A DNA stretch of 64,000 nucleotides from Bradyrhizobium guangxiense (GCF_004114915.1 NZ_CP022219.1:7098501-7162500); one strand, 5' to 3'. Positions 1 to 8,544 are shown, counted from the first letter of the stretch. The notes: generated by a model not told the origin, from the sequence alone. Made by a program: numbers and translations.

Positions 1-271
1 TCAGCGCCAGTGCCGCGAGTCTGACATAGCCGAAGCTTCCGGCCGCGCTCTTCAGCGAATGCGCTTCGCGCGCGATCCTGACGTGGTGCTGCGCGAGCGC
101 GAGCGTGCGGAACAGTTGCAGGCGCGCGCAGGTCTCGCTCCAGAACACCTCGCGCACTTCACGGGCACCGTCCTCGCCGATCTCGCGTACCAGCGCTTCG
201 TAAGCGCGCGGCTCGCGCGCGGGCTCGTCATCGAGCGCCTTCTGCGCGGGCGCGAGGGGAGCTTCAAACAT
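1..271 (-). CDS. Hpt (histidine phosphotransfer) domain protein, C-terminus cut by window edge
   Basis: This reading frame runs off the left edge, so only the first 90 residues are visible. It contains the phosphotransfer signature AREAHSLKSAAG, with the phospho-accepting histidine at residue 71, inside a helical segment typical of Hpt domains. Such proteins pass phosphate between a hybrid kinase and a response regulator in the cytoplasm. The ATG at 271 is preceded by an AAGG-rich stretch that could serve as ribosome binding site. The many receiver and kinase genes downstream make a phosphorelay role likely, but no partner can be named from the sequence. The domain call is firm; length and C-terminal content are unknown. 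Confidence 0.8.
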   Translation of the reverse strand, partial: MFEAPLAPAQKALDDEPAREPRAYEALVREIGEDGAREVREVFWSETCARLQLFRTLALAQHHVRIAREAHSLKSAAGSFGYVRLAALAL

Positions 272-427
272 GGCCTTGCTGCCTTGATCACGGTCGTTCG
301 TCGCGCGGCACGTCCAGGTGCGCGAGCACGTCCCGTCTCTACGGCATTCGAATTTCAGTTCCGGTAGCAGGACGTCGGGTGTTTGTACGTCGGCATTAGC
401 CAGCGATTTACCATGCGAGCGCTGCGG

Positions 428-1135
428 TCAGCGCGCGCCGAGCAGCCGGTCGTACTGGGCCTTCACCGTGGCGTAGCATTCGCACGCCGTCTGGCGCAGG
501 CCGTCGAGATTGACGATCTGGATGTGTCCGCGGCTGTAATGGATGAAATTGGCCTGTTGCAAGGTGTTGGCGACCAGCGACACGCTGTTGCGCCGCGCCC
601 CGATCATCTGCGCCATGGCCTCCTGGGTCAACAGCAGCCGGTAGTCGCCCGACAGGTCATGCGTGTGCAACAGGCAGCGCGACAGCCGCGACTCCACCGG
701 ATGGGCGGCGTTGCACCCTGCGGTTTGCTGAACCTGGGCGTAGACTGCGAGCCCATGGCGCGTCAGCAACGTGCGCAGGGTGCTGCTCTGGTCGGCGGCC
801 ATCTGCAGCCGGTCGAGATCCATCACCGACGCGAGGCCTGGAACCAGCACGATGGCGGTGTTCAACGCGCATGCATCGCCCAAGGTCGAGAGCGCCCCGA
901 GCAGGCTGTCACGGCCGATCATGGCGACCTGCACATGCTCGCCCTTGGCGAGTTTCACCACCAGCGAGATCACGCCGCGGTGGGGAAAATAGGCGCGCCT
1001 CAGCGTCTCGCCGGTCTCGACCAGCACCGCGTCATGAGGCAGATCGGCCGTTCGCAGGTGCGGGCGGAGCAGTTCATAATCGTCTGCCGGCAGTGCGGAC
1101 AGGAAACCGTTGGATGGGCGCACCATCGTTTCCAA
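428..1135 (-). CDS. Crp/Fnr-family transcriptional regulator (paralog A)
   Basis: 235 residues with a cupin-like N-terminal sensor (about 20-140) and a C-terminal winged helix-turn-helix (about 150-220; QMIGARRNSVSLVANTLQQ). The sensor lacks the FGE...RSA phosphate-binding cassette of true cAMP-binding Crp proteins, so cAMP is unlikely to be the ligand. There is also no N-terminal cysteine cluster as in Fnr. Near the C-terminus is a C-E-C-Y motif that recurs as C-D-C-Y in the neighbouring paralog. The start is a TTG with GGGAGG five bases upstream; an ATG nine bases further in is the alternative. The next gene on the same strand is a paralog, so this is a tandem duplication. Signal and regulon are unknown. 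Confidence 0.88.
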   Translation of the reverse strand: METMVRPSNGFLSALPADDYELLRPHLRTADLPHDAVLVETGETLRRAYFPHRGVISLVVKLAKGEHVQVAMIGRDSLLGALSTLGDACALNTAIVLVPGLASVMDLDRLQMAADQSSTLRTLLTRHGLAVYAQVQQTAGCNAAHPVESRLSRCLLHTHDLSGDYRLLLTQEAMAQMIGARRNSVSLVANTLQQANFIHYSRGHIQIVNLDGLRQTACECYATVKAQYDRLLGAR

Positions 1136-1234
1136 AGCTGCCTCCCGTTTCCCGTAGGATCGAAGCGCTATAGGCCAAATCGCGTCCCGCGCGGGCAGGT
1201 TCCATCATGTTCACGTCGGGATATATTGGCAATT

Positions 1235-1249
1235 GGGACAAGTTGTCCC
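1235..1249. promoter_or_regulatory. Inverted repeat, candidate operator upstream of paralog A
   Basis: GGGACAA and TTGTCCC form perfect 7-bp arms around one central base. The site lies about 100 bp upstream of the Crp/Fnr paralog A start, in the 180-bp gap between the two tandem regulator genes. Its size and symmetry suit a dimeric DNA-binding protein, but it does not match the Crp (TGTGA-N6-TCACA) or Fnr (TTGAT-N4-ATCAA) consensus. Autoregulation is only inferred from position. Confidence 0.35.
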
Positions 1250-1315
1250 GACTGAGCAATCTTTCCCGCGCCACTGCATGCATGCCAGTACACAGTCGAT
1301 TGCGCCGAGCGCTCC

Positions 1316-2026
1316 TCATGGCAGGGCTTCCGCCAGGCGCAGGTGGTGGGCCTTCACCACCGAATAGCAATCGCAAGAGGTCATCTCCAGGGCCGGCAGA
1401 TCGACGATTTCGATCTGGCCCCGGCTGTAATGGATGATGCCCGCCCGCTGCAGCGCGTGCGCGACCAGCGAGACGGCATTGCGCCGCACGCCGATCATCT
1501 GCGCCAGCGCCTCCTGGGTGAGCGGCAGGATCTCACTGTCGGACAGATCGTGCGCGCGCAGCAGCCAGCGCGCAAGCCGCGCCTCGACCGGGTGCAGCGT
1601 ATTGCAGAGCAGCGATTGCTGCGCATGTGCGAGCAGGGCCTGCTCATGCCGGGCCATCTGCTTGCGAAACGACGCGCTTGTTGCAGCGACCGCACGGAAG
1701 GCCGCGATTTCAAGGACCGAAGCCGTCCCGGGGAATAGCACGACCGCGTCCGTCAGCGCGATGCCGTCGGCAAGCGCCGCGCCGGCGCCTACGACGCTGT
1801 CGCGGCCGAGCATTGCAACCTCGATCATCTGTCCTTCCGACAGGCTCACGGTGATCGAAACGGCCCCGCCATGCGGCAAGTACACGTATCTGAGCGCAGC
1901 CCCCGCCTCTGCCAAGACAGATTTCCTGACCATTTCGACCGTCAAAAGATGCGGACGCAGGAGATCGAAATCCGCCGCGTCGAGCAATTGCAGGAGCTGA
2001 TTGGGCGGGCGGCCGCTAGCGGTCAT
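1316..2026 (-). CDS. Crp/Fnr-family transcriptional regulator (paralog B)
   Basis: 236 residues, same layout as the downstream paralog: N-terminal beta-barrel sensor (about 18-140) and C-terminal winged helix (QMIGVRRNAVSLVAHALQR, about 175-195). The two proteins share runs such as HPVEAR/HPVESR, IHYSRG and the C-[DE]-C-Y motif near the end, so they arose by duplication but have diverged widely. The cAMP-pocket arginine-serine cassette is absent here as well. ATG at 2026; no strong Shine-Dalgarno is visible. The 180-bp gap to paralog A suggests separate promoters. Ligand and target genes cannot be told from the sequence. Confidence 0.88.
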   Translation of the reverse strand: MTASGRPPNQLLQLLDAADFDLLRPHLLTVEMVRKSVLAEAGAALRYVYLPHGGAVSITVSLSEGQMIEVAMLGRDSVVGAGAALADGIALTDAVVLFPGTASVLEIAAFRAVAATSASFRKQMARHEQALLAHAQQSLLCNTLHPVEARLARWLLRAHDLSDSEILPLTQEALAQMIGVRRNAVSLVAHALQRAGIIHYSRGQIEIVDLPALEMTSCDCYSVVKAHHLRLAEALP

Positions 2027-2462
2027 ACAGGTCGGTCCGACGGGTTCGATGGACGATCGGCGCGGCGTCCGTTCGTCGTTCAGCTGCGCGACGAGTAAAT
2101 ACTATAGTAAAGGTTGTGGCGACGTCCATATACCCGTTAGGAGGCAGACAGGCTGTCGCATTTGCGGCGGAAATAGGCGCAGCGCTGATTCGCTGACGCG
2201 TGGGCGCGCATCCTGCAAGGACATGCAGGAAAAAGCGGTAAGGGGGCCTTCATGAGCCGGAAGCGTGGCATCCGTGCTGCCATCGGACGCCGGTCGAGCC
2301 GTGTCGTCGCGTCCGTGGGACGAGCGCTTGCAGTTGTCCAACATAGCCCTGAATCTTGGCGCCCGATGACCGCGGATCTCATCTCCGTCGTCTCCGTTTT
2401 CATCGGACCGCCAGAGACGTTTGCGATCATTCCCCTCTTGATTGAAAGCAAAGGAGCAAGGC
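2027..2462. other. Intergenic stretch without a convincing gene
   Basis: This 436-bp gap separates the divergent Crp/Fnr paralog B and a receiver protein. It must hold both promoters. Short open frames exist on both strands, the longest of 113 codons, but none has a recognisable domain, and their composition looks like chance frames in GC-rich DNA. I see no repeat or RNA gene. Confidence 0.5.
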
Positions 2463-2945
2463 GTGCCCCACGGTTCAATTATTGAATCGCCGAAACAGGA
2501 AACTCATACGGGGACCGAAAGTCTACGCCATATTCTCGTTGTCGACGACGACCCGATGGTGTGCATGGCCATCGAGGTCTATCTTCAGCGGAACAATTTT
2601 CGCGTGACGATTGCCGAGGGAGGTGAAGCGGGGCTGCGTGCCCTTGAACAGGAACAGTTCGATCTCATGATCATCGACATCTTCATGCCGCACATGCGCG
2701 GGTTCGAATCCATCCGGATCTTCCACGAGCGCGCGCCAGTCGTTCCGCTCATCGCGATGTCCGGCTACGCCTTTGCGAATTTGAATTCGCCCGCGCCTGA
2801 TTTCCTGCGGATGGCACTGGAGCTCGGTGCCGCACGCTGTCTGCGCAAGCCGTTCACGCCGCATGCGCTGCTCGCCGCCGTCAACGATTGCCTGGCAGAG
2901 CATCGTCCCGACGGCGACATTGCCTCGGCTGCGCGATTCGGTTAG
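2463..2945 (+). CDS. Single-domain response regulator (receiver only)
   Basis: 160 residues: a roughly 20-residue leader, then one receiver domain. HILVVDDDP gives the acidic pocket, MIIDIFMP the phospho-accepting aspartate and LRKPF the conserved lysine. There is no output domain, so it probably works through a phosphorelay or protein contact. The longest frame begins at a TTG at 2442, but an AAGGAG at 2451-2456 sits six bases before the GTG at 2463, which I take as the start. It resembles the receiver protein at 14027-14446: both have an unusual segment PDFL[RK]MA..LGA before the lysine and end in ALLAAV..CL, so the two are paralogs. Its kinase is not adjacent. Confidence 0.88.
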   Translation: MPHGSIIESPKQETHTGTESLRHILVVDDDPMVCMAIEVYLQRNNFRVTIAEGGEAGLRALEQEQFDLMIIDIFMPHMRGFESIRIFHERAPVVPLIAMSGYAFANLNSPAPDFLRMALELGAARCLRKPFTPHALLAAVNDCLAEHRPDGDIASAARFG

Positions 2946-3372
2946 CGCGCCGCGGGCCGCCATGGTCGCGAGGTAACCGTTCGTTTACCGCATATGCGGA
3001 CCTTGCGGATCGCGGCGGCAAGGCGAAATGAGCGCCGCGGGTCCGCCCTCGATCGCGGGCGGCTCGGTTCAATGTCCCGCAGCCCGCGCCCATCGTCCTT
3101 CGCGGGCAGGACTTTCCCGCTCGCCACGTCCCGCCGTTATCGGGCCATTCACCTCACGCCTGCGTGCTGCCGCGACGCTGAGACGGCTTTGCCGAAAAGT
3201 GCTGCTTCATGCCGTCAAACCGCAAACTTCTCTTCAATATCCGTATTAGCACGGAGGATGAAATTAACGGGACTGTGAAAGGGGATGTCTAACGATCGAG
3301 AAGAGGGCTTCCGTCCGCGCCAAGGGTGGCTCAGGCGTCGAAGTCCAGGGTCAGGTCAGTAAGGCGTCGCTC
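2946..3372. other. Leader region upstream of cheA, no convincing gene
   Basis: 427 bp between the receiver gene and cheA on the same strand. It probably carries the promoter of the chemotaxis operon. A 25-codon ORF at 3285-3362 ends 10 bp before cheA, but its composition gives no reason to call it a gene. No repeat or stable RNA was seen. Confidence 0.4.
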
Positions 3373-6168
3373 ATGGATGATCTGTTGCGGGAGTTTTTGA
3401 CGGAGACCAGCGAGAGCCTGGACACCGTGGACAATCAATTGGTGAAGTTCGAGCAGGAGCCGAACAACGCCAAGATCCTGGATAACATCTTCCGCCTGGT
3501 TCACACCATCAAGGGCACGTGCGGCTTCCTCGGCCTGCCCCGGCTTGAGGCGCTGGCCCATGCCGGCGAGACCTTGATGGGCAAATTCCGTGACGGCATG
3601 CCGGTGACCGGGCAGGCGGTGACGGTGATCCTGTCCTCGATCGACCGCATCAAGGAGATCCTGGCCGGGCTCGAGGCGACCGAGGCCGAGCCCGAAGGCA
3701 ACGACCGCGACCTCATCGACAAGCTGGAGGCGATGGTCGAGCAGGGCATGGCGGCAATGGCGGCCGGCAGCGCTGCTGCTCCTGTCGCTGACGCCCCGCC
3801 GCTGGCGCCGGAAGCACCGGCCGCTGCGCCCGCACCCGCCAAGGAGATGACCACGGGCTCGCTGATCGAGCAGACGCTGGAGCGCCCCTTGCGTCCGGGC
3901 GAGGTCTCGCTCGACGAGCTCGAGCGCGCCTTCCGCGAGACCGCGATCGAAGCGCCGGTGCCTGCGCCGGTTGCCAAGGCTGAAGTGAAGGCCGAGCCCG
4001 CGCCGGCCGCAGAGGCTCCCGCAAAGGAAGCCGCAAAGCCCGCCGCCAAGGAGAAGGCCGCGCCGAAGAAGTCGATGGCCGACGAGGGCGCCAGCGAGGG
4101 CGACCGCATCGCCAACCAGTCGATCCGCGTCAACGTGGATACGCTGGAGCACCTGATGACCATGGTCTCCGAGCTGGTGCTGACCCGCAACCAGCTCTTG
4201 GAGATCTCCCGCCGCAACGAGGACACCGAGTTCAAGGTGCCGTTGCAGCGCCTGTCCAACGTCACTGCCGAGCTGCAGGAAGGCGTCATGAAGACGCGCA
4301 TGCAGCCGATCGGCAATGCCTGGCAGAAGCTGCCCCGCATCGTCCGCGACCTCTCGAGCGAACTGGGCAAGCAGATCGAGCTGGAGATGCACGGCGCCGA
4401 CACCGAGCTCGACCGCCAGGTGCTCGACCTGATCAAGGACCCGCTCACCCACATGGTGCGCAACTCCGCCGATCACGGCCTGGAGACCCCCGCCGAGCGC
4501 CTGGCCAGCGGCAAGGGCGAGCAGGGCACCATCCGCCTGTCCGCCTATCACGAGGGCGGCCACATCATCATCTGCATCGCCGACAACGGCAGAGGCCTCA
4601 ACACCGAGAAGATCAAGGCCAAGGCGCTCTCCAGCGGTCTCGTCACCGAGGCCGAGCTGGAGAAGATGAGCGAAGCCCAGATCCACAAGTTCATCTTCGC
4701 GCCGGGCTTCTCGACTGCGGCTGCCATCACCTCGGTCTCCGGCCGCGGCGTCGGCATGGACGTGGTGCGCACCAATATCGACCAGATCGGCGGCACCATC
4801 GACATCAAGAGCGTGGCCGGTGAAGGAAGCTCCGTCACCATCAAGATCCCGCTGACGCTCGCCATCGTCTCGGCCCTGATCGTCGAGGCCGCCGGCGACC
4901 GTTTTGCGATCCCGCAGCTCTCGGTGGTCGAGCTGGTGCGGGCCCGCGCCAACTCCGAGCACCGCATCGAGCGCATCAAGGACACCGCGGTGCTGCGCCT
5001 GCGCAACAAGCTCTTGCCGCTGATCCATCTGAAGAAGCTGCTCAAGATCGACGACGGCGCCGCCAGCGATCCCGAGAACGGCTTCATCGTGGTCACCCAG
5101 GTCGGCAGCCAGACCTTTGGCATCGTGGTGGATGGCGTCTTCCATACCGAAGAGATCGTGGTGAAGCCGATGTCGACCAAACTGCGGCACATCGACATGT
5201 TCTCCGGCAACACCATTCTGGGCGATGGCGCGGTCATCATGATCATCGACCCCAACGGCATTGCCAAGGCGCTCGGCGCCGCCGGCTCCTCGGCCCACGA
5301 CATGGGCGACGAGAACGGCGCCCACCACATCGGCTCGGGCGAGCAGACCACCTCGCTCTTGGTGTTCCGCGCCGGCTCGTCCCAGCCCAAGGCGGTCCCG
5401 CTCGGGCTCGTCACGCGCCTGGAAGAGCTGCCCGCCGACAAGATCGAGTTCAGTAACGGCCGCTACATGGTGCAGTACCGCGAGCAGCTGATGCCGCTGG
5501 TGGCCATGGAAGGCGTCACCATCGCGAGCCAGGGCGCCCAGCCGATCCTGGTGTTCGCCGACGACGGCCGCTCCATGGGCCTCGTGGTCGACGAGATCAT
5601 CGACATCGTCGAGGAACGGCTCAACATCGAGGTCGGCGGCTCCTCCTCCGGCATTCTCGGCTCGGCCGTGATCAAGGGCCAGGCCACCGAGGTGATCGAC
5701 GTCGGCCACTTCCTGCCGATGGCGTTCTCCGACTGGTTCACCCGCAAGGAGATGAAGCCGTCGCTGCACTCGCAGTCGGTGCTGCTGGTCGACGACTCTG
5801 CGTTCTTCCGCAACATGCTGGCGCCCGTGCTCAAGGCCGCCGGCTACCGCGTCCGCACCGCGCCGACCGCGCAGGAGGGCTTGGCGGCGCTGCGGGCCCA
5901 GAGCTTCGACGTGATCCTGACCGACATCGAGATGCCCGACATGAACGGGTTCGAGTTCGCGGAAGTTATCCGCGCCGACAACAACCTCGCCGCGACGCCG
6001 ATCATCGGCCTGTCCGCGCTGGTGTCGCCGGCGGCGATCGAGCGCGGCCGTCAGGCCGGCTTCCACGACTATGTCGCCAAGTTCGACCGTCCCGGTCTGA
6101 TTGCGGCGCTGAAGGAGCAGACCGCGGGCGCCGCCGGCGCCTCCGAGCTGAGCCGGGCGGCGGCGTAG
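3373..6168 (+). CDS. cheA: Chemotaxis histidine kinase CheA with two CheW-like domains and a C-terminal receiver
   Basis: 931 residues, longer than the usual 650-750 of CheA. Domains in order: Hpt P1 with phospho-histidine 44 in VHTIKGTC; an Ala/Pro/Lys-rich linker (about 130-240) in place of a clear P2; dimerisation helices; an HPK/HATPase domain with N box (NSADHGLE), DNGRGL and GRGVGMDVV; a first CheW-like domain (about 490-620); a second CheW-like domain (about 650-785); and a receiver (about 797-915) with VLLVDDS and ILTDIEMPD. It autophosphorylates in response to chemoreceptor arrays and passes phosphate to CheY. The fused receiver may act as a phosphate sink or adaptation device. It leads the cheA-cheW-cheY-cheR cluster. 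ATG at 3373. Confidence 0.96.
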   Translation: MDDLLREFLTETSESLDTVDNQLVKFEQEPNNAKILDNIFRLVHTIKGTCGFLGLPRLEALAHAGETLMGKFRDGMPVTGQAVTVILSSIDRIKEILAGLEATEAEPEGNDRDLIDKLEAMVEQGMAAMAAGSAAAPVADAPPLAPEAPAAAPAPAKEMTTGSLIEQTLERPLRPGEVSLDELERAFRETAIEAPVPAPVAKAEVKAEPAPAAEAPAKEAAKPAAKEKAAPKKSMADEGASEGDRIANQSIRVNVDTLEHLMTMVSELVLTRNQLLEISRRNEDTEFKVPLQRLSNVTAELQEGVMKTRMQPIGNAWQKLPRIVRDLSSELGKQIELEMHGADTELDRQVLDLIKDPLTHMVRNSADHGLETPAERLASGKGEQGTIRLSAYHEGGHIIICIADNGRGLNTEKIKAKALSSGLVTEAELEKMSEAQIHKFIFAPGFSTAAAITSVSGRGVGMDVVRTNIDQIGGTIDIKSVAGEGSSVTIKIPLTLAIVSALIVEAAGDRFAIPQLSVVELVRARANSEHRIERIKDTAVLRLRNKLLPLIHLKKLLKIDDGAASDPENGFIVVTQVGSQTFGIVVDGVFHTEEIVVKPMSTKLRHIDMFSGNTILGDGAVIMIIDPNGIAKALGAAGSSAHDMGDENGAHHIGSGEQTTSLLVFRAGSSQPKAVPLGLVTRLEELPADKIEFSNGRYMVQYREQLMPLVAMEGVTIASQGAQPILVFADDGRSMGLVVDEIIDIVEERLNIEVGGSSSGILGSAVIKGQATEVIDVGHFLPMAFSDWFTRKEMKPSLHSQSVLLVDDSAFFRNMLAPVLKAAGYRVRTAPTAQEGLAALRAQSFDVILTDIEMPDMNGFEFAEVIRADNNLAATPIIGLSALVSPAAIERGRQAGFHDYVAKFDRPGLIAALKEQTAGAAGASELSRAAA

Positions 6169-6169
6169 A

Positions 6170-6214
6170 GCATGATCCGGAAAAGTGTGAAGCGGTTTTC
6201 CGAGAAGATCATGC
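6170..6214 (+). repeat. Dispersed palindromic repeat, short form (family R1)
   Basis: Between cheA and cheW. The ends GCATGATC and GATCATGC are exact inverted repeats, with CCGGAAAA and TTTTCCG as an inner inverted pair. The same core occurs at 9050-9149, 35373-35463 and, inverted, 45808-45905. This copy lacks the second AAAGCGCGA hairpin found in the others. It lies inside the che operon, so it would be transcribed. Confidence 0.85.
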
Positions 6215-6251
6215 TCAAACAGAAGAGCGTTCGGGATCAGGAGCCAGATCG

Positions 6252-6725
6252 ATGACCAGCAAGACCCAGTCCAGCGAAGGCGCCATGGTCGAATACGTCA
6301 CCGCGATGATCGGCGGCCAGCTGTTCGGCCTGCCGATCTCGCGCGTCCAGGACGTGTTCATGCCCGAGCGCGTCACCCGCGTGCCGCTGGCCTCGCGCGA
6401 GATCGCCGGCGTGCTGAACCTGCGCGGCCGCATCGTCACCGTGGTCGACATGCGCGCCCGGCTCGGCCTGCCCCAGCCTGAGGACGGCAAGACCGCGATG
6501 GCGGTCGGCGTCGATCTGCGCGGCGAATCCTATGGCCTGCTCATCGACCAGATCGGCGAGGTGCTGCGCCTGCCCGAGGACGGCAAGGAAGAAAACCCCG
6601 TCAACCTCGACCCCCGCATGGCCAAGCTCGCCGGCGGCGTCCACCGCCTCGACGGACAGCTCATGGTCGTCCTCGACGTCGACCGTGTCCTCGAGCTCGA
6701 AACCAAAGTCCAAATGGCTGCGTGA
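6252..6725 (+). CDS. cheW: Chemotaxis coupling protein CheW
   Basis: 157 residues forming one CheW SH3-like domain, the normal size. Visible landmarks are FGLPISRVQDVF, NLRGRIVTVVDMR near residue 60 and the final MVVLDVDRVL strand. It bridges chemoreceptors and CheA at the cell pole. ATG at 6252 with CAGGAG upstream. It follows cheA after 83 bp that hold a dispersed repeat, and precedes cheY by about 30 bp, consistent with one operon. Nothing is missing from the domain. Confidence 0.96.
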   Translation: MTSKTQSSEGAMVEYVTAMIGGQLFGLPISRVQDVFMPERVTRVPLASREIAGVLNLRGRIVTVVDMRARLGLPQPEDGKTAMAVGVDLRGESYGLLIDQIGEVLRLPEDGKEENPVNLDPRMAKLAGGVHRLDGQLMVVLDVDRVLELETKVQMAA

Positions 6726-6756
6726 GCCAACGAAACATCGGAGCCGGAGAACCAAC

Positions 6757-7143
6757 ATGAAGACCTGCTTGGTGGTCGATGATTCCAGCGTGGTGCGCAA
6801 GATCGCCCGCCGGATCCTGGAAGGCCTGGAATTCGAGGTGACCGAAGCCGAGGACGGCTCGAAGGCGCTCGAGATCTGCCAGCGGCAGCTGCCCGATGCG
6901 GTGCTGCTCGACTGGAACATGCCCGTGATGGACGGTTTCGAATTCATGGGCCACATGCGCCGGCTGCCGGGCGGCGACCAGCCCAAGGTGGTGTTCTGCA
7001 CCACCGAGAACAATGTGGCTCATATCGCCCAGGCGCTCAGCGGCGGCGCCAACGAGTACATCATGAAGCCCTTCGACAAAGACATCATCGCCGACAAGTT
7101 TGCGGAGGTCGGCTTGATCCCGGTCGGACAAGCCATGGTCTGA
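6757..7143 (+). CDS. cheY: Chemotaxis response regulator CheY
   Basis: 128 residues, a stand-alone receiver of standard CheY length. LVVDDSS is the acidic pocket, VLLDWNMPVMDG carries the phospho-aspartate, and IMKPFD the conserved lysine. Phosphorylated by CheA, it would bind the flagellar switch. The start ATG at 6757 lies after GGAGCCGGAG. It sits between cheW and cheR in the same orientation. Placement supports a chemotaxis role over that of a generic receiver. Confidence 0.93.
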   Translation: MKTCLVVDDSSVVRKIARRILEGLEFEVTEAEDGSKALEICQRQLPDAVLLDWNMPVMDGFEFMGHMRRLPGGDQPKVVFCTTENNVAHIAQALSGGANEYIMKPFDKDIIADKFAEVGLIPVGQAMV

Positions 7144-7203
7144 GTGAGTCTGGCCCGCGCATTTTGGCCAGAGTGTTCCAGTACAGCTTCGAAGAGGCTA
7201 TTC

Positions 7204-8082
7204 GTGACCCCGACCGAGTATGAGTATCTGCGTAAGTTCCTGAAGGACAATTCCGGGCTCGACCTGTCCGCAGACAAGCAATATCTGATCGAAAGCCGCC
7301 TGCTGCCGCTCGCCCGCAAGGCCGGGCTCTCCGGCATCGCGGAGCTGGTGCAGAAGCTGCAAGGCGGCTCGCGCCAACTGATCACCGATGTGGTCGAGGC
7401 CATGACCACCAACGAGACCTTCTTCTTCCGCGACAAGGTCCCGTTCGATCATTTCCGCGACACCATCATGCCCGAGATCATCAGGGCGCGCGCGGCCAAG
7501 CGCAGCGTGCGCATCTGGTGCGCCGCGGGCTCGACTGGGCAGGAGCCCTATTCGCTGGCGATGTGCCTGAAGGAGATGGGCGCGGCTCTCACCGGCTGGC
7601 GCATCGAGATCATTGCGACCGACCTGTCGCAGGAGGTGCTCGAGAAGGCCAAGGCCGGCGTCTACAGCCAGTTCGAGGTGCAGCGCGGCCTGCCGATCCA
7701 AATGCTGGTCAAATATTTCAAGCAGACCGGCGAGACCTGGCAGGTCAATCCCGAATTGCGGGCGATGATCCAGCATCGCCAGCTCAACCTACTGCATGAC
7801 TTTTCTCAGCTCGGCACCTTCGACGTCATCTTCTGCCGCAACGTGCTGATCTATTTCGACCAGGACACCAAGATCAACATCTTCAACCGGCTGGCGCGGC
7901 AGATCGAGCCGGACGGCTTCCTGGTGCTGGGCGCGGCTGAAACCGTGGTCGGCCTGACCGATACGTTCCGCCCGCTTGCGGAGCGGCGCGGCCTCTACAA
8001 GCCGAACGATCCGCGTGCTGCAGCCGCCAAGCCCGCTCTCGCCGGCGCGGCGCCGCGCCTCGCGGCCGTGGCAGGACGATAG
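7204..8082 (+). CDS. cheR: Chemoreceptor methyltransferase CheR
   Basis: 292 residues. N-terminal helical CheR domain (about 1-70), then an AdoMet-dependent methyltransferase fold with the WCAAGSTGQEPYSLAM glycine-rich motif and the CRNVLIYFD motif typical of CheR. It methylates glutamates on chemoreceptors for adaptation. The frame is open from 7144, but GAAGAGG at 7191-7197 is six bases before a GTG at 7204, and translation from there gives the usual CheR N-terminus (TPTEYEYLRKFL). No cheB or cheD lies in the window, so the demethylase partner must be encoded elsewhere or be absent. Confidence 0.94.
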   Translation: MTPTEYEYLRKFLKDNSGLDLSADKQYLIESRLLPLARKAGLSGIAELVQKLQGGSRQLITDVVEAMTTNETFFFRDKVPFDHFRDTIMPEIIRARAAKRSVRIWCAAGSTGQEPYSLAMCLKEMGAALTGWRIEIIATDLSQEVLEKAKAGVYSQFEVQRGLPIQMLVKYFKQTGETWQVNPELRAMIQHRQLNLLHDFSQLGTFDVIFCRNVLIYFDQDTKINIFNRLARQIEPDGFLVLGAAETVVGLTDTFRPLAERRGLYKPNDPRAAAAKPALAGAAPRLAAVAGR

Positions 8083-8084
8083 AC

Positions 8085-8402
8085 ATGGCCGAGGACGGCA
8101 AGGGTACGGAACGCGTAACTTTCAGTCGCGGCTATGATGTCTGCATCATGGCCATCGACGGCACCTGGCGCCGCGACTGCAAGCTGAACGCGATCTCCGA
8201 CACCGACGCCATTCTCACCGTGGAAGGCTCGATCCAGGGGTTGAACCTGAAGGAGTTCTTCCTGCTGCTGTCGTCCACGGGCCTCGCATATCGCCGCTGC
8301 GAGCTGGTCCGCGTCAACGGCGCCGAAATGGACATCCAGTTCCTGCGCGGCAAGAACAGGAAGAAGCGCGGTGCCGGCGGCGGCCATGACGCTGCGGCGT
8401 GA
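8085..8402 (+). CDS. PilZ-like domain protein
   Basis: 105 residues that fit the small PilZ fold. An arginine-rich N-terminal box (ERVTFSRG) is followed by a beta-rich domain with DGTWRRDCKL and the end strand MDIQFL. PilZ domains bind cyclic di-GMP through R-x3-R and [DN]-x-S-x2-G motifs. Here the second motif reads NAISDTDA, so the glycine is lost and binding is doubtful. The gene starts two bases after cheR and is surely co-transcribed with the chemotaxis genes. A Lys/Arg/Gly tail follows residue 88. A link between second-messenger state and motility is a reasonable guess. Confidence 0.72.
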   Translation: MAEDGKGTERVTFSRGYDVCIMAIDGTWRRDCKLNAISDTDAILTVEGSIQGLNLKEFFLLLSSTGLAYRRCELVRVNGAEMDIQFLRGKNRKKRGAGGGHDAAA

Positions 8403-8544
8403 TTGCCCGCGTCTGTTGCCGCCCTTTTTCCGTCCGCTTGCTTCACATTTTCTGAAAACATCCGAACGAATTCGCGACAGCAGCTTTACGTGGCCTAAGC
8501 GCGAACCGTGTATCCGTTGATGGTCTCAATGTCAGGATACGGAA

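Noticed and set aside
2252..2485. 77-codon frame with AAGGGGG upstream of its ATG
   Set aside because: No domain, arginine-rich, and it overlaps the start of the receiver gene in another frame.
3285..3362. 25-codon ORF just before cheA
   Set aside because: The sequence is not protein-like and its start lacks a distinct ribosome binding site; a leader peptide cannot be excluded but is not supported.
3331..6066. 911-residue open frame antisense to cheA
   Set aside because: Its histidine- and aspartate-rich product is typical of the mirror frame of a GC-rich gene. The opposite frame encodes a complete CheA with all motifs.
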